Shown: in pieces, positions 36,561 to 46,358 of the stretch | Numbering within the stretch: the stretch's first letter is position 1 | Layout: every line of letters starts with the position of its first letter | Assembly: GCA_035620895.1 (NCBI GenBank) | Contig: DASPFY010000009.1 | Coordinates: 136,851 to 200,850 of the forward strand | Direction of reading: 5' to 3' | DNA: 64,000 bases | Origin: TA-21 sp035620895 | GTDB taxonomy: Archaea; Thermoproteota; Nitrososphaeria; Nitrososphaerales; Nitrososphaeraceae | Program-made: the position numbers and the translations under genes | The notes under the pieces: model-generated | The model's database searches: none | Seen by the model: only the letters and a program-made list of their open reading frames with translations | What the model was told of the DNA's origin: nothing

Positions 36561-36719
36561 TTTTTATAGGAGATTAAGTTTCAGTATTTCAGTAAATGAC
36601 AAGCAAATTTATCCGTAGTAACTACCGCGACAAACATTGGGTATTCAACCATTTGACGATTACATACTGAATCTAGCTTACCTTTATATTATCATAAGGG
36701 ATTATTGAATTTCTGATTT

Positions 36720-37682
36720 TTGATGGACAATCAGAAAATGAGTTTAGTTCACCTGCACTTCTGTGTTCTATCCATCGTAATCGCTCTTCTACCCATAGGC
36801 ATTACACATGCACAATCCTTGTCAGAAAATATCACAAATGACAAAGCAGTGATTTTAAATTTTGATGATGGTCGTAAATCACAGTTTACATATGCAAAAC
36901 CAATACTTGATAAATATGACTTCAAGGCTACATTCTACATAGTCTGTAATTATATCGAAAATAAACCTGGTTTTATGGATTGGAAAGAGGTAAAACAACT
37001 GTATGATGAAGGACACGACATTGGATCTCATGGAATGAACCATAGAGACTTAAGCAATCTTACAAAGAAAGAAATCAAATTCGAGCTAGCCAATTCTAAG
37101 GAATGTCTTAAAGACCATGGTATTGACGTTACCAGCTTTGCCTATCCATTTAACAAGGGCTCTAATGATAAGGGAGTTATTAAAATTCTATCAAAATACT
37201 ATGACTTAGGCAGAACTGCGAGTGATCCTCTTGCCTTTTTGCATTGCGACGGTAATTCGAGACAAACAGATTGCAGCACGTATTCCAAAGATGGTAAAGT
37301 CAACTACGCCAACAAATACTCGATTTGGGGTTGGAGTCACGATTTGAAAAGAAAAACAAACTCCTATAATGACGAAGCGTTATTTGATAAATTCGTTGAA
37401 GTGGTAAATAGCCAATCTGATTACAATCGTAAGGGATCGATAGAAGCAATTCCCATAATCATATATCACAGAGCAGGGGATACAGATCCTCAGGCTGTCA
37501 ATTACAATACAGGCTTAGAACTTTTAGAAAAAGAAATGAGGTATCTTCATGATAATAATTTTCAAGTCATAACTATGCGGGACTTGGGCTATGAAGAAAA
37601 ATCAAATTATATATACATAAAACAATCTGGAGCAGAGATAAATTCTGGGAAGATTGCTAGTATTGATCCCAATTACCCTTGA
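36720..37682 (+). CDS. Secreted polysaccharide deacetylase (CE4, NodB-type)
   Basis: 320 residues. A signal peptide (about 10-31) is followed by a NodB domain: motif 1 LNFDDG (D49-D50), a metal-binding pair in SHGMNH (H104, H108), then FAYPFN and later IIYHRAGD. These are the catalytic base Asp, the zinc ligands Asp/His/His, and the FxPF and C-terminal His motifs of CE4 deacetylases, which remove acetyl groups from amino sugars in polysaccharides. It would act at the cell envelope or on extracellular polymers. An ATG at 36723 follows the TTG at 36720 and may be the true start. Confidence 0.85.
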   Translation: MMDNQKMSLVHLHFCVLSIVIALLPIGITHAQSLSENITNDKAVILNFDDGRKSQFTYAKPILDKYDFKATFYIVCNYIENKPGFMDWKEVKQLYDEGHDIGSHGMNHRDLSNLTKKEIKFELANSKECLKDHGIDVTSFAYPFNKGSNDKGVIKILSKYYDLGRTASDPLAFLHCDGNSRQTDCSTYSKDGKVNYANKYSIWGWSHDLKRKTNSYNDEALFDKFVEVVNSQSDYNRKGSIEAIPIIIYHRAGDTDPQAVNYNTGLELLEKEMRYLHDNNFQVITMRDLGYEEKSNYIYIKQSGAEINSGKIASIDPNYP

Positions 37683-37706
37683 AGAACTCAAGCCCTCTCG
37701 AAATAA

Positions 37707-38036
37707 CGACGGTGGTATACTCTCATAGGTCCTAAAGAAAACAGAGTTCTCATCGGAACTAACATTAACCCCAACACAACCCAGCAACTAATACAAGAAG
37801 TCCTATTAGGTCAAGGGTTTACGTACACAGAACAAATGTTGTGGCGAGATGCAGCTTCAGGCAAGGTACTGGCCGCCTCAGACTACTTTCCCTCTATGTC
37901 ACCAGGCATACTCGTGACACCAAGCTACGGCGGCGTCATACATGAATTACTTTATAATGGTCGCATTATGGCACTGCAGGTCGCACCAGCACTTAAACCC
38001 ACAGGTAATACCACGTCTGCACAGAACGATACTTAG
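37707..38036 (+). pseudogene. C-terminal fragment of a secreted protein
   Basis: A 109-codon open frame begins right after a TAA (37704) with no good start. It reads WYTLIGPKENRVLIGTN, then TYTEQMLWRDAASGKVLAAS, PGILVTPSYGGVIHELL and MALQVAPALKPTG before TAA. The style (beta strands, PGxLVTPxYGG) suggests a secreted repeat or propeller protein, but the family is not certain. It sits 25 bp after the deacetylase gene and is probably a truncated gene tail. Confidence 0.6.
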
Positions 38037-38212
38037 TAGGTAAACTAGTTACTGAGTAAGGAGCAAGAAAATACATTTAACTAGTAAGGAACTTTATAGT
38101 GTATTTTTTACAATATATACAATAAGTTTTCTAAAAAGTGGTAAATTTTAAATTGAGTTCGGTGGAACTGATAACGCTAGAGTTCTAAAATTTGAACCCG
38201 CCGCTTTTAGTT

Positions 38213-38482
38213 TTATTGTATTCTTGATTCTCTCATTGGAGTTTGCAATAGCTCTCCAATTTCATTGTGCATCTTTAAGAAGTTGAATCCTTTTTCACTC
38301 GTTTTGTAGATTTGTGAACCTTCTAAATATTCTATTAAATTATTTTCAATAAGTACAGAAAGATATTCTTTTAATTGAGCATAGCTAAGGAAGGCTTTGT
38401 ACATGATTTTTGTTTTTGTTGCACCACCATTTGCAGCTTCTAGGATCATTGAGACTATTTCTGTTCTACTTCTGTATTTCAT
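38213..38482 (-). CDS. Winged-helix DNA-binding protein (HTH_45-like)
   Basis: 89 residues. It begins MKYRSRTEIVSMILEAANGG and continues TKTKIMYKAFLSYAQLKEYL, VLIENNLIEYLEG and YKTSEKGFNFLK. This is the archaeal winged-helix pattern (helix, turn, recognition helix starting SYAQLKEYL, then a wing IEYxEGxxIYKTSEKG). Such proteins act as small transcription regulators; the target is unknown. The protein at 59367 has the same arrangement. ATG at 38482. Confidence 0.85.
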   Translation of the reverse strand: MKYRSRTEIVSMILEAANGGATKTKIMYKAFLSYAQLKEYLSVLIENNLIEYLEGSQIYKTSEKGFNFLKMHNEIGELLQTPMRESRIQ

Positions 38483-38666
38483 ATTTATGATGCAGTAAAA
38501 TCTAATATTTGAACATATTGATACAATAATCTATAACAAAATGAACTTCCACTTTACTCTAAATGAGATTAAAGATGGTCCTGCGTATTCAAATTGGTAA
38601 CAAACTTCACGTATAAGACACTTTATAAAATTTACAATAAATGTATTGAAAAGATGTAAATTTTAT

Positions 38667-38703
38667 TCGGGCCCGGAGGGTTTAATGACGGATCTGTCAC
38701 TAT
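38667..38703. repeat. Core-hairpin repeat, type M4
   Basis: TTCGGGCCCGGAGGG then TTTAATGACGGATCTGTCAC. Preceded by AAGATGTAAATTTTATT, shared with the M5 element at 47012. Confidence 0.8.
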
Positions 38704-38793
38704 ATGAGAATTCTTATTCAATAACTAAAGCCTGATAGGAGGTTTAATTGGGGTAAAAAAACAATCTATTCCTCCCATAGGCCATATTCTGCT

Positions 38794-40653
38794 CTAGAAC
38801 TGATCCGGTGTAGGTGATCTGGCTGACAGACCATTTGAAGAACCGTACAGGACATTAAAGGCACCTGCACCATTAATAATTAAGATGCTTACCGTATCAT
38901 CCTCGTCGAGTACTCCAATAGCAAGATCATCTTTTCCGTCACCGTTAAAGTCGCCTGCTGAGAGAGAGGAACCGAATAGGTCTCCCTCTTCTGGAACATC
39001 ATTTACCTCCGAACTGTCCTGCGTCCAGAACTGATCCGATTTTGGTGATGTGGCTGACAGGCCATTTGAAGAACCGTATAATATGTTAACGGCACCGGCA
39101 TTGACAATATTTTGTCCTCCTGTATCTACGTCCTCAAATTGCACCCCGATGGCAAGATCATCTTTTCCGTCACCGTTAAAGTCGCCTGCTGAGACAGAGG
39201 AACCGAATAGGTCTCCCTCTTCTGGAACATCATTTACCTCCGAACTGTCCTGCGTCCAGAACTGATCCGATTTTGGTGATGTCGCTGACAGGCCATTTGA
39301 AGAACCGTAAAGGACGTTGACTGCACCTGCATCACCTATAGTTCCTCTTCCTGTATCCACATCCTCATGTGTTACTCCGATAGCAAGATCATCAAATCCG
39401 TCACCGTTAAAGTCGCCTGCTGAGACAGAGGAACCGAATAGGTCTCCCTCTTCTGGAACATCACTTACATCTGTAGTGCTTTGTGTCCAGAACTGATCTG
39501 ATTTTGGTGTTGTGGCTGACAGGCCATTTGAAGAACCGTATAGGACGTTGACTGCACCCGCATCGATAATAGTTGTTCCTCCTATATCTACATCTTCTAG
39601 TGGAACTCCAATAGCAACATCATCTTTGCCATCACCGTTAAAGTCACCATAAACTTTCTCATTCGGTTGTGCCCTTATTTCAGAAGTTGAAGTTTCTAAA
39701 CTCGATTGAGTGTTTGACTGAATAGCCGGATCAATAATTGTCACATCATTTTTGGTATTTAAATTTAATTTGATATTACTATTAGTAGTAATCATCTGAG
39801 AATCTGCGTAGCTTAGCTCATCGTTTTGCGGTTTCTCTGTTAAATCATCACTTTCCTGACCGGAAGAGTTACTATTATTATCCATAAAATCTCGATAGGA
39901 CTTGTACCTTGGTTGATCGCTTGACTGGGATTGAGAAGTTGGATTAGAAGTTGACTCAGTGTTTGAATTATCATTTAGTTGTGTTACTATGGGATTTTCA
40001 TTTACATTATTATTAGTATTACTATTAAGAGTATCTATCTGAGTATCTGTTGAATCTATCTGAGTATCCGTTGAATCTATCTGCGTATCTGTTGAATCTA
40101 TCTGCGTATCGGCATGAATCATTTCAGCACTTGGCTTATCGTCTTGTGCAATAATGTTGCCATTAGCGTTCTCATTTATGTTACTATCAATAGTAGCATC
40201 ATTAATGCTTGACTGGCCGCTCTTAGAGTCCAATTCATCATTTGATTTATCATTTGATAAAATTTTAGTATCAGCATTGACCGAATGAGGTCTTGTCTGA
40301 TGGATTGCAGTAGAATCAGAAGTTAAATCTGTATTTGCAGGATCAGATATTATGACCTTATCGCTCTTATTATCACTATTACCATTACCATTGTTGGCAT
40401 CTTCTTTTTCACTAATATTATCGTTAATAATGGAATCATCAAATGCTTCGGTAGTCTGTAACTGAGGTTGTATCCCAGTTGCTAAAGCAATACTAAAAAA
40501 GGTAAATAGCAATATGAACTTGTTTTTTAGATTGATATTACAGTTATAATAATGGAAAGATTTCCTTCTTGCTTTATAATTTTTTTTCCAATTGGAATTT
40601 TTTGTGATATTTTGGCTGGTATTAATTCTATCAATCCTAGATACTCTGTTCAA
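38794..40653 (-). CDS. FG-GAP repeat surface protein, C-terminally cut
   Basis: 619 residues. Membrane or signal segment at about 46-66 (FILLFTFFSIALATG), a long low-complexity Asn/Asp/Ser region (70-330) with four tandem TDTQIDS heptads near 190-215, then four FG-GAP repeats, each with a calcium-binding DFNGDGKDDLAIGV loop and an NVLYGSSNGLSA blade. The last copy ends at SPTPDQF with a stop, mid-repeat, where others continue WTQ; a full integrin-type propeller has seven blades, so the protein seems truncated. The DNA of the last three repeats is almost identical over about 140 bp at a 235-bp spacing, showing recent duplication or conversion. TTG start. Confidence 0.82.
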   Translation of the reverse strand: MNRVSRIDRINTSQNITKNSNWKKNYKARRKSFHYYNCNINLKNKFILLFTFFSIALATGIQPQLQTTEAFDDSIINDNISEKEDANNGNGNSDNKSDKVIISDPANTDLTSDSTAIHQTRPHSVNADTKILSNDKSNDELDSKSGQSSINDATIDSNINENANGNIIAQDDKPSAEMIHADTQIDSTDTQIDSTDTQIDSTDTQIDTLNSNTNNNVNENPIVTQLNDNSNTESTSNPTSQSQSSDQPRYKSYRDFMDNNSNSSGQESDDLTEKPQNDELSYADSQMITTNSNIKLNLNTKNDVTIIDPAIQSNTQSSLETSTSEIRAQPNEKVYGDFNGDGKDDVAIGVPLEDVDIGGTTIIDAGAVNVLYGSSNGLSATTPKSDQFWTQSTTDVSDVPEEGDLFGSSVSAGDFNGDGFDDLAIGVTHEDVDTGRGTIGDAGAVNVLYGSSNGLSATSPKSDQFWTQDSSEVNDVPEEGDLFGSSVSAGDFNGDGKDDLAIGVQFEDVDTGGQNIVNAGAVNILYGSSNGLSATSPKSDQFWTQDSSEVNDVPEEGDLFGSSLSAGDFNGDGKDDLAIGVLDEDDTVSILIINGAGAFNVLYGSSNGLSARSPTPDQF

Positions 40654-40709
40654 TTAACTTAAGCATTTTAATTTTATCAGATATAATATTTGGCAACAAA
40701 TGATATAGA

Positions 40710-40838
40710 AAAGTTACTAGAATCTTTTAACTATGACAGCAATAGATTGTTATCTTATATCTTCTCTACCATTACTAGTGTTTGTACATCAACCGTCCTA
40801 AAACAAATTAATCTTGAAATTTCAGTCTAAACAAATCC
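40710..40838. repeat. Long repeat L1, copy 2 (pair with 27230)
   Basis: AAGTTACTAGAATCTTTTAA at the left to TTTCAGTCTAAACAAATCC at the right, nearly identical with 27230-27350 and, as there, joined directly to a GGGCCC core. Confidence 0.8.
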
Positions 40839-40876
40839 GGGCCCGGAGGGATATGACTGAATATTGTATCGGAACC
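40838..40876. repeat. Core-hairpin repeat, type M2
   Basis: CCGGGCCCGGAGGG then ATATGACTGAATATTGTATC and GGAACC. Its neighbour at the same position relative to L1 copy 1 carries M3 instead. Confidence 0.8.
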
Positions 40877-40977
40877 TCAAGATAGTCATATATTCTGATC
40901 TTGAGGTAAAGCAACCCAGATATTTACCGATTGGATTCTGATGCTCTTGTTGGTTACAACTGGTTTTGTCTCTCAAA

Positions 40978-41211
40978 ATGTTATCCGACAAGAAGGATAA
41001 AATTGAAAAAGAGACTGGAGTATTGGTTGAAATAAAAGCAGTGATAGGATATCCAAGCGATAAAATAGTTGAATAGGCTAGAGATCATGGAATTGACTTG
41101 ATAGTTATTGGTACAACGAGTTTGAAAGGGATCTCTAGAATCAAGTCTCTGGGAAGTGTAGCAAGCAATGTCTCCGAACGATCAGGATGTCCAGTAATGC
41201 TCGTTCATTGA
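40978..41211 (+). pseudogene. Universal stress protein 3' fragment with stop
   Basis: One frame reads EKETGVLVEIKAVIGYPSDK, then a TAG, then DHGIDLIVIGTTSLKGIS and CPVMLVH. It corresponds to the C-terminal half of the Usp at 31658 (same variant SLKG motif). The 5' half is absent. Confidence 0.82.
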
Positions 41212-41681
41212 AAGCTTGTATTTATTTTATTTAATATGGATTTTTTTGTTTTCGCGATGTGAACGAGATGTGTGTCATGTCAGAAATAGATGTTACCTTG
41301 TTTTCCATACAATCCGATAATTTCCAATTGGCTGTAGAAATATCGAATCACAAGGACAAGTATTAGAAGCTTACAAAATAGAGGGGCAAGGCGCACTCTC
41401 TAAATGCTTAGAGATTGTCACAGAATAAGCATTAACTATCAATATCGTTCTTCTCGCTTAGTTTAGGAATTACATTTGGGAAAAATGGAAAATTAAAGCC
41501 ACATGAAACAACTCAATTTTAAAGCTGTTTTATTGTTTTTAAAGATTAAAATTGAAAGTACTAATTGATTGAATGTTTAACAATTTTTTCGTCTTTTTGT
41601 AAATTAAAATTTATGTTATAAAAAGAGAGAGGACACAAGTCGTTTATTCCATAAATTAATTATTGACTTTCTATTAGCTAA
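41212..41681. other. Intergenic region with a possible coding relic
   Basis: Around 41280-41430 the plus strand reads VTLFSIQSDNFQLAVEISN and, in another frame, QVLEAYKIEGQGALSKCLEI before TAA. It may be a decayed gene; no family assigned. The rest is AT-rich. Confidence 0.3.
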
Positions 41682-42150
41682 TTAAATAATATAAGATGCC
41701 TTTAAAATATTCCATATTTCATTTATTGTAAACAGATAAAGATTGTATAAAATGAAAAGGAAATTACTATACAAGATCAATATCACTTTTGTTCTCAGAA
41801 ATATTGATATTATCAAGCATCTAATTACTGCAAATAGTGTGAGTAGAGATGATTGCAAAATCAATATTGTTTTCAAACATGATTAGTACTATTCCCACTA
41901 TCAGGATAAGACTGGTAACAGATGAACCTGTAATATTTCCCAAAGTAAGACCAAGATATTTTCTACATACTGCAACAATACCAATACTTTATTCTGGTAG
42001 AGAGGTACCTAGAGCAATAATAGTTGAACCAAGAACAGATTGTCCTATACCAGTTGAATCTGCTATAATAACGTCAGAATCTACAATGAACTTTGCACTT
42101 ATTATCACAATTATCGTTCCTATGAGAGTTATACTGGCGGTCTTTGACAA
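41682..42150 (-). pseudogene. Na+/Ca2+ exchanger (CaCA family) gene, decayed
   Basis: From 42150 the minus strand reads TASITLIGTIIVIISAKFIV, then STGIGQSVLGSTIIALGTSLPE followed directly by TAA, then RKYLGLTLGNITGSSVTSLI. LGxTIIALGTSLPE and GNxxGSxxxxLxLIVG are the second alpha-repeat of CaCA exchangers. A frameshift follows, after which a terminal hydrophobic helix (VILILYSNFLFILYNLYLF) remains. Only the C-terminal half is present. Confidence 0.82.
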
Positions 42151-42195
42151 CAATCTGAATTACTTGATTTTATGGATTGATCATTTTCTAATTTC

Positions 42196-43509
42196 TCATG
42201 TTGAGTGTTCTGTGAGCCACATTCCAACTTCTGGCCATAGTTTTTTGTGTACGGCACCGCTAATACACAACCCCACATGTCCAGTTGGAAACTCTAATGT
42301 TTTCTTATCGGTACTGGAAATCGCAGCAGTGATTGTTCTGCTAGATTCTGCCGAAACCAGATCATCTCTTGTTCCCACTATGTTCAGAACAGGCATGTTA
42401 ATTTTTTTTAGATCAATAACATCTTTCCCGACTGTCATTTTATTTTGGATTAGCAAATTATTTTTGTAAATATCGTTGATGATTTGTTCGAATGCCTTGC
42501 CAATTATTGGAACACTGTCATACAGCCATGATTCTACCGCCATAAACTGTATGATTTCTCTTGGGCTTCTAGGTTGACTAAAATATATTTGATGCTTTAA
42601 TACAGCCTCCAATGGATTGCGCATAAAGAAAGCAATATTAAGAAACGAAGATGGTACATTTCCAAAAACCTGTACAAATCTTTCTATATCCAGACTTTTT
42701 ATCCATGATTCTAAGACTGTGGGTAATTTACCAAAATCAACTGGAGTTGCATGTAAGATCAAATTTTTTACGTTTTCAGGATGTAATGCAGAATAAATCA
42801 ACGAGAGAATCCCTCCCCAGCAGTACCCAAATAGAGTAACGTTTCTCGAACCCGTAATCTCTTCTACTTTGTCAACTGCATTTTCAAGATACTCGTGTGC
42901 ATAGCTTTCAAGAGTCATATTTTCATCTTTAACTGTGGGCATTCTCCAATCCGTAGCGTATACATCAAAGCCCAGTTGTTGGAAATATCTAATTACACTT
43001 GTCTGTGGGAGCAAATCCAAAATATAATGTCTGTTGATTAAGGAACCTACCACTAGTATTGGAGTCTTGAACTTTTGTTGTGAATATGTCTTGTAATGAT
43101 GCACCTCAAATCTGCCCTGCATTGGAATTACTTCAGATGGCGTCCTATTAACAACATCACGAATTGGTTCCAGCATCGAATCTAAAAAATTCGTAACAGT
43201 TTCAAGATATCTGTATGATTTGTCATGGAGAAGTAGAGGTGCCAATTCAGTATAAGAACTTATAAAGTCTGATAATGATTTGCAAAATTCTAGTCTCTTT
43301 AACCTGTTTTTTAATTCACTGTCGAAAGTATATCGAAATTTATCTTGGATGTTTTTACCATTTTCTTCAAAACCAGAAATAGATTCCATTGCTTTAGACC
43401 ATGAGTCAAATAAGGATAATCCATATTGTATTTGAAAATTAAACGACTTTATTGTGAAATCATGATAAATTGAAAATAAATTAAAATGTGCTAGTGCTGA
43501 ATTTGACAA
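42196..43509 (-). CDS. phaC: Class III poly(3-hydroxyalkanoate) synthase PhaC
   Basis: 437 residues with an alpha/beta hydrolase fold. The lipase-like box GYCWGG has the catalytic Cys230; the triad is completed by Asp382 in GTRDDLV and His411 in PTGHVG. TPILVVGSLINRHYILDL and YATDWRMP match PhaC proteins. It polymerises 3-hydroxyacyl-CoA into storage polyester on granules. Class III enzymes (about 350-440 aa) need a PhaE partner; none lies next to this gene, so it should be elsewhere. The ATPase gene at 43583 diverges from it with only about 70 bp between, so they share a promoter region. ATG/TTG start at 43509. Confidence 0.92.
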   Translation of the reverse strand: MSNSALAHFNLFSIYHDFTIKSFNFQIQYGLSLFDSWSKAMESISGFEENGKNIQDKFRYTFDSELKNRLKRLEFCKSLSDFISSYTELAPLLLHDKSYRYLETVTNFLDSMLEPIRDVVNRTPSEVIPMQGRFEVHHYKTYSQQKFKTPILVVGSLINRHYILDLLPQTSVIRYFQQLGFDVYATDWRMPTVKDENMTLESYAHEYLENAVDKVEEITGSRNVTLFGYCWGGILSLIYSALHPENVKNLILHATPVDFGKLPTVLESWIKSLDIERFVQVFGNVPSSFLNIAFFMRNPLEAVLKHQIYFSQPRSPREIIQFMAVESWLYDSVPIIGKAFEQIINDIYKNNLLIQNKMTVGKDVIDLKKINMPVLNIVGTRDDLVSAESSRTITAAISSTDKKTLEFPTGHVGLCISGAVHKKLWPEVGMWLTEHST

Positions 43510-43582
43510 TGTAGTTATTTCTAAGAATTGATATAATATTACTATACCTCAATCCCATATCGATTTTTGATTAATATTTTAA

Positions 43583-46330
43583 TTGCTGTTAATTATAACC
43601 GAGTCTGAATTGCAAGAGTTATTGGATGGGGAATGGCATTCACTTTCTTCAGATAAAGTTATAGAGATACTTCAAACCGATATCGAAAAAGGGTTGACCT
43701 CCATTGAGATAAAAAGAAGACTTGTAGAGTTTGGAGAAAATGTCATATCAATAAAACGAGGAAAGAATCCATTATCTTCATTTCTCTTGCAATTCAAACA
43801 GCCATTGGTTTTGATGCTCATAATAGCTGGATCCATCACTTCATTATTACAAGAATGGGTAGATACTGGAGTAATCTTCGGGGTAGTAATAGTCAATGCT
43901 ATTATTGGTTTTATTCAGGAACATAAGGCAAGCAAGGCGATACAGGCTCTTGTAAAAATTGTAACCAGTGAGAATATAGTCATTAGAAATGGTGGAAAAG
44001 CCAGAATAATCTCCCGAGATGTCGTTCCAGGAGACATAATACAAATAAGATCTGGAGATAAGATCCCTGCTGATATGCGTCTATATCATGTAAGAGATCT
44101 AAAAATTGATGAGTCTATACTAACAGGAGAATCCGTATCAGTCCAAAAACAAACTCGTATTCTTCCACCTCTTACTAATCTTGCCGAACGTAAGAACATG
44201 GCATATGCAGGTACTTTGGTTGTTAATGGATATGGGATTGGCATGGTTGTTTCTACAGGAGATAATACTGAAACAGGAAAGATATCCCAGACAATGTACC
44301 AAGCTGAAGAAATTGAAACTCCTCTTACCAAGAAAATTTCATATTTTAGCAAAAACCTTCTACTGGTTATTCTGGCGCTATCTGTTTTGACATTTATTTT
44401 TGGAATTTTAGTCACACAAAGAACTATAACTGAATTATTCATGGAGGTGGTTGCGATTTCTGTATCTGTAATCCCAGAAGGATTACCAGCTGCGATGACA
44501 ATCATTTTAGCAGTAGGAGTAGGATACATGGCTGAAAGAAAAGCCATAATAAGAAATCTTCCTGCAGTAGAAACTCTGGGAAGTACAACCATAATTTGCT
44601 CAGATAAGACTGGAACTATTACCGAGAACCAAATGACTGTAACAGAGATTTATTCAGATGGAAAATCATTTGACGTAACAGGTACCGGACTTCAACCAAT
44701 AGGTGAAATTAAATTCAATCAATTAAGTGTAGATATCAATAGACATAATGCCTTGAAGGAATGTTTGACAGCTGGATTGGTGTGTAATGATTCGGATCTG
44801 ATTCGAACAGAAGATAATTGGGAGGCAAAAGGTGATCCTACAGAAGTTGCATTAATAGTGTCAGCGCATAAAGTAAATCTAAAACAGACAATAGCGGAAT
44901 CACTTTATAGAATAGATGCAATTCCCTTCCAACCACATCTTCAATTTATGGCCACACTTCATGAGAATGCTCGAGGAGAGCGGGTAATTTATGTAAAAGG
45001 CTCCGTCGAAAAAATCATTGCAATGTGTTCTTACCAATTAAAAGACATTCCGACAAGTAAAGAAAACCTTACAGAAAGTACCATTTCAGAGTTACATGAA
45101 ATTGCAGACCAAATGGCATCAAGGGGTTTAAGAGTTCTTGCTTTTGCTAAAAAAAACATCTCAAATAACAAGAATAAGAAACTTGAAATTTCTGATGTTG
45201 AAACCAATCTTGATTTTTTGGGCTTTCAGGCAATGTTGGATCCTCCAAGACCACAAGTCATCGATTCCATAAGAGAATGTCAAAGCGCAGGAATACGCGT
45301 TAAAATGATAACTGGAGATCATCTAAAAACAGCAATCAGTATAGGAGAACAGGTTGGTCTAAATGGAGCATTGTACGGGGATAAGAAACATAATAAGATA
45401 GTAGCTATCACAGGTAAAGAATTACAACAATATTCAAATGATAAATTAATAGAGATCGTCGATAAAACAGATGTATTTGCAAGAGTATTATCGGAACAGA
45501 AATTCGCGATAGTAAAGGCTCTACAAACCAAGGGAAATATTGTTGCAATGACAGGAGATGGTGTCAATGATGCTCCTGCACTTAAACAAGCAGACGTTGG
45601 CATTGCAATGGGCATAACTGGTACGGAGGTTTCCAAAGAAGCAGCAGATATCATTTTGATAGATGACAACTTTGCATCAATCAAGGCTGCAGTGGAGGAA
45701 GGAAGAAGAATCCTAGATACTCTAATCAAATTCATTACTTGGACTCTTCCTACGAATTTTGGGGAAGGGTTGGTAATATTGGCATCAATTTTTACAGGTC
45801 TTATTCTACCGATACTTCCGGTTCAAATACTTTGGATAAACATGACCACGTCTGTAGCGTTGGGAATGATGCTTATTTTTGAACCTAAAGAGTCGGATAC
45901 TATGAAACGTCCTCCTAGAAAACCTGATGCGTCAATTCTTACAAGAGATTTGATAATCCAAATAGCTCTAGTAAGTACAAGTATTCTGCTTTCAGTATAT
46001 GGATTATTTTGGTGGGAATTACAGGAAGGCCATTCTATTGAAGAGGCAAGAACTGTTGCAATAAACACTATTGTAATGATTGAGACATTTTATCTTCTTA
46101 ATTGCAGGTCTCTTACAAAGTCAATCTTAAAAATGGGCTTTTTTTCAAACAGATTAATTTTTCTCGGTATTGGAATAATGATTTTGCTTCAGATTATTTT
46201 TACACATTTATCGACTATGAATGAAATTTTCCAAAGCCAGCCAATTGATTTTGATTCGTGGTTGAAAATAATTGGGGTATCGTTTGTTACTTTTATAATA
46301 ATCGAAATCAAAAAATCTCTTCGTAGATAA
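43583..46330 (+). CDS. P2-type cation-transporting ATPase
   Basis: 915 residues. N-terminal cation-ATPase domain, then ten membrane helices with TGES (181-184), PEGLPA (298-303, the helix M4 ion-binding motif of P2 pumps), the phosphorylation site SDKTGT (D341), KGDPTEVAL in the nucleotide-binding domain, and MTGDGVNDAPAL before M5. This is a SERCA/PMR1-like or Na+/K+-like P2 ATPase. In M6 the usual N-x-x-T-D is WINMTTS, lacking the Asp of classical Ca2+ pumps, so the transported ion is uncertain. TTG at 43583; divergent from phaC. Confidence 0.9.
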   Translation: MLLIITESELQELLDGEWHSLSSDKVIEILQTDIEKGLTSIEIKRRLVEFGENVISIKRGKNPLSSFLLQFKQPLVLMLIIAGSITSLLQEWVDTGVIFGVVIVNAIIGFIQEHKASKAIQALVKIVTSENIVIRNGGKARIISRDVVPGDIIQIRSGDKIPADMRLYHVRDLKIDESILTGESVSVQKQTRILPPLTNLAERKNMAYAGTLVVNGYGIGMVVSTGDNTETGKISQTMYQAEEIETPLTKKISYFSKNLLLVILALSVLTFIFGILVTQRTITELFMEVVAISVSVIPEGLPAAMTIILAVGVGYMAERKAIIRNLPAVETLGSTTIICSDKTGTITENQMTVTEIYSDGKSFDVTGTGLQPIGEIKFNQLSVDINRHNALKECLTAGLVCNDSDLIRTEDNWEAKGDPTEVALIVSAHKVNLKQTIAESLYRIDAIPFQPHLQFMATLHENARGERVIYVKGSVEKIIAMCSYQLKDIPTSKENLTESTISELHEIADQMASRGLRVLAFAKKNISNNKNKKLEISDVETNLDFLGFQAMLDPPRPQVIDSIRECQSAGIRVKMITGDHLKTAISIGEQVGLNGALYGDKKHNKIVAITGKELQQYSNDKLIEIVDKTDVFARVLSEQKFAIVKALQTKGNIVAMTGDGVNDAPALKQADVGIAMGITGTEVSKEAADIILIDDNFASIKAAVEEGRRILDTLIKFITWTLPTNFGEGLVILASIFTGLILPILPVQILWINMTTSVALGMMLIFEPKESDTMKRPPRKPDASILTRDLIIQIALVSTSILLSVYGLFWWELQEGHSIEEARTVAINTIVMIETFYLLNCRSLTKSILKMGFFSNRLIFLGIGIMILLQIIFTHLSTMNEIFQSQPIDFDSWLKIIGVSFVTFIIIEIKKSLRR

Positions 46331-46358
46331 ACAGATCATTACGAGAATCAGAAATACT

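Noticed and set aside
41849..42195. 206-aa plus-strand frame running into phaC
   Set aside because: It is the antisense shadow of the CaCA relic and of the phaC 3' end.
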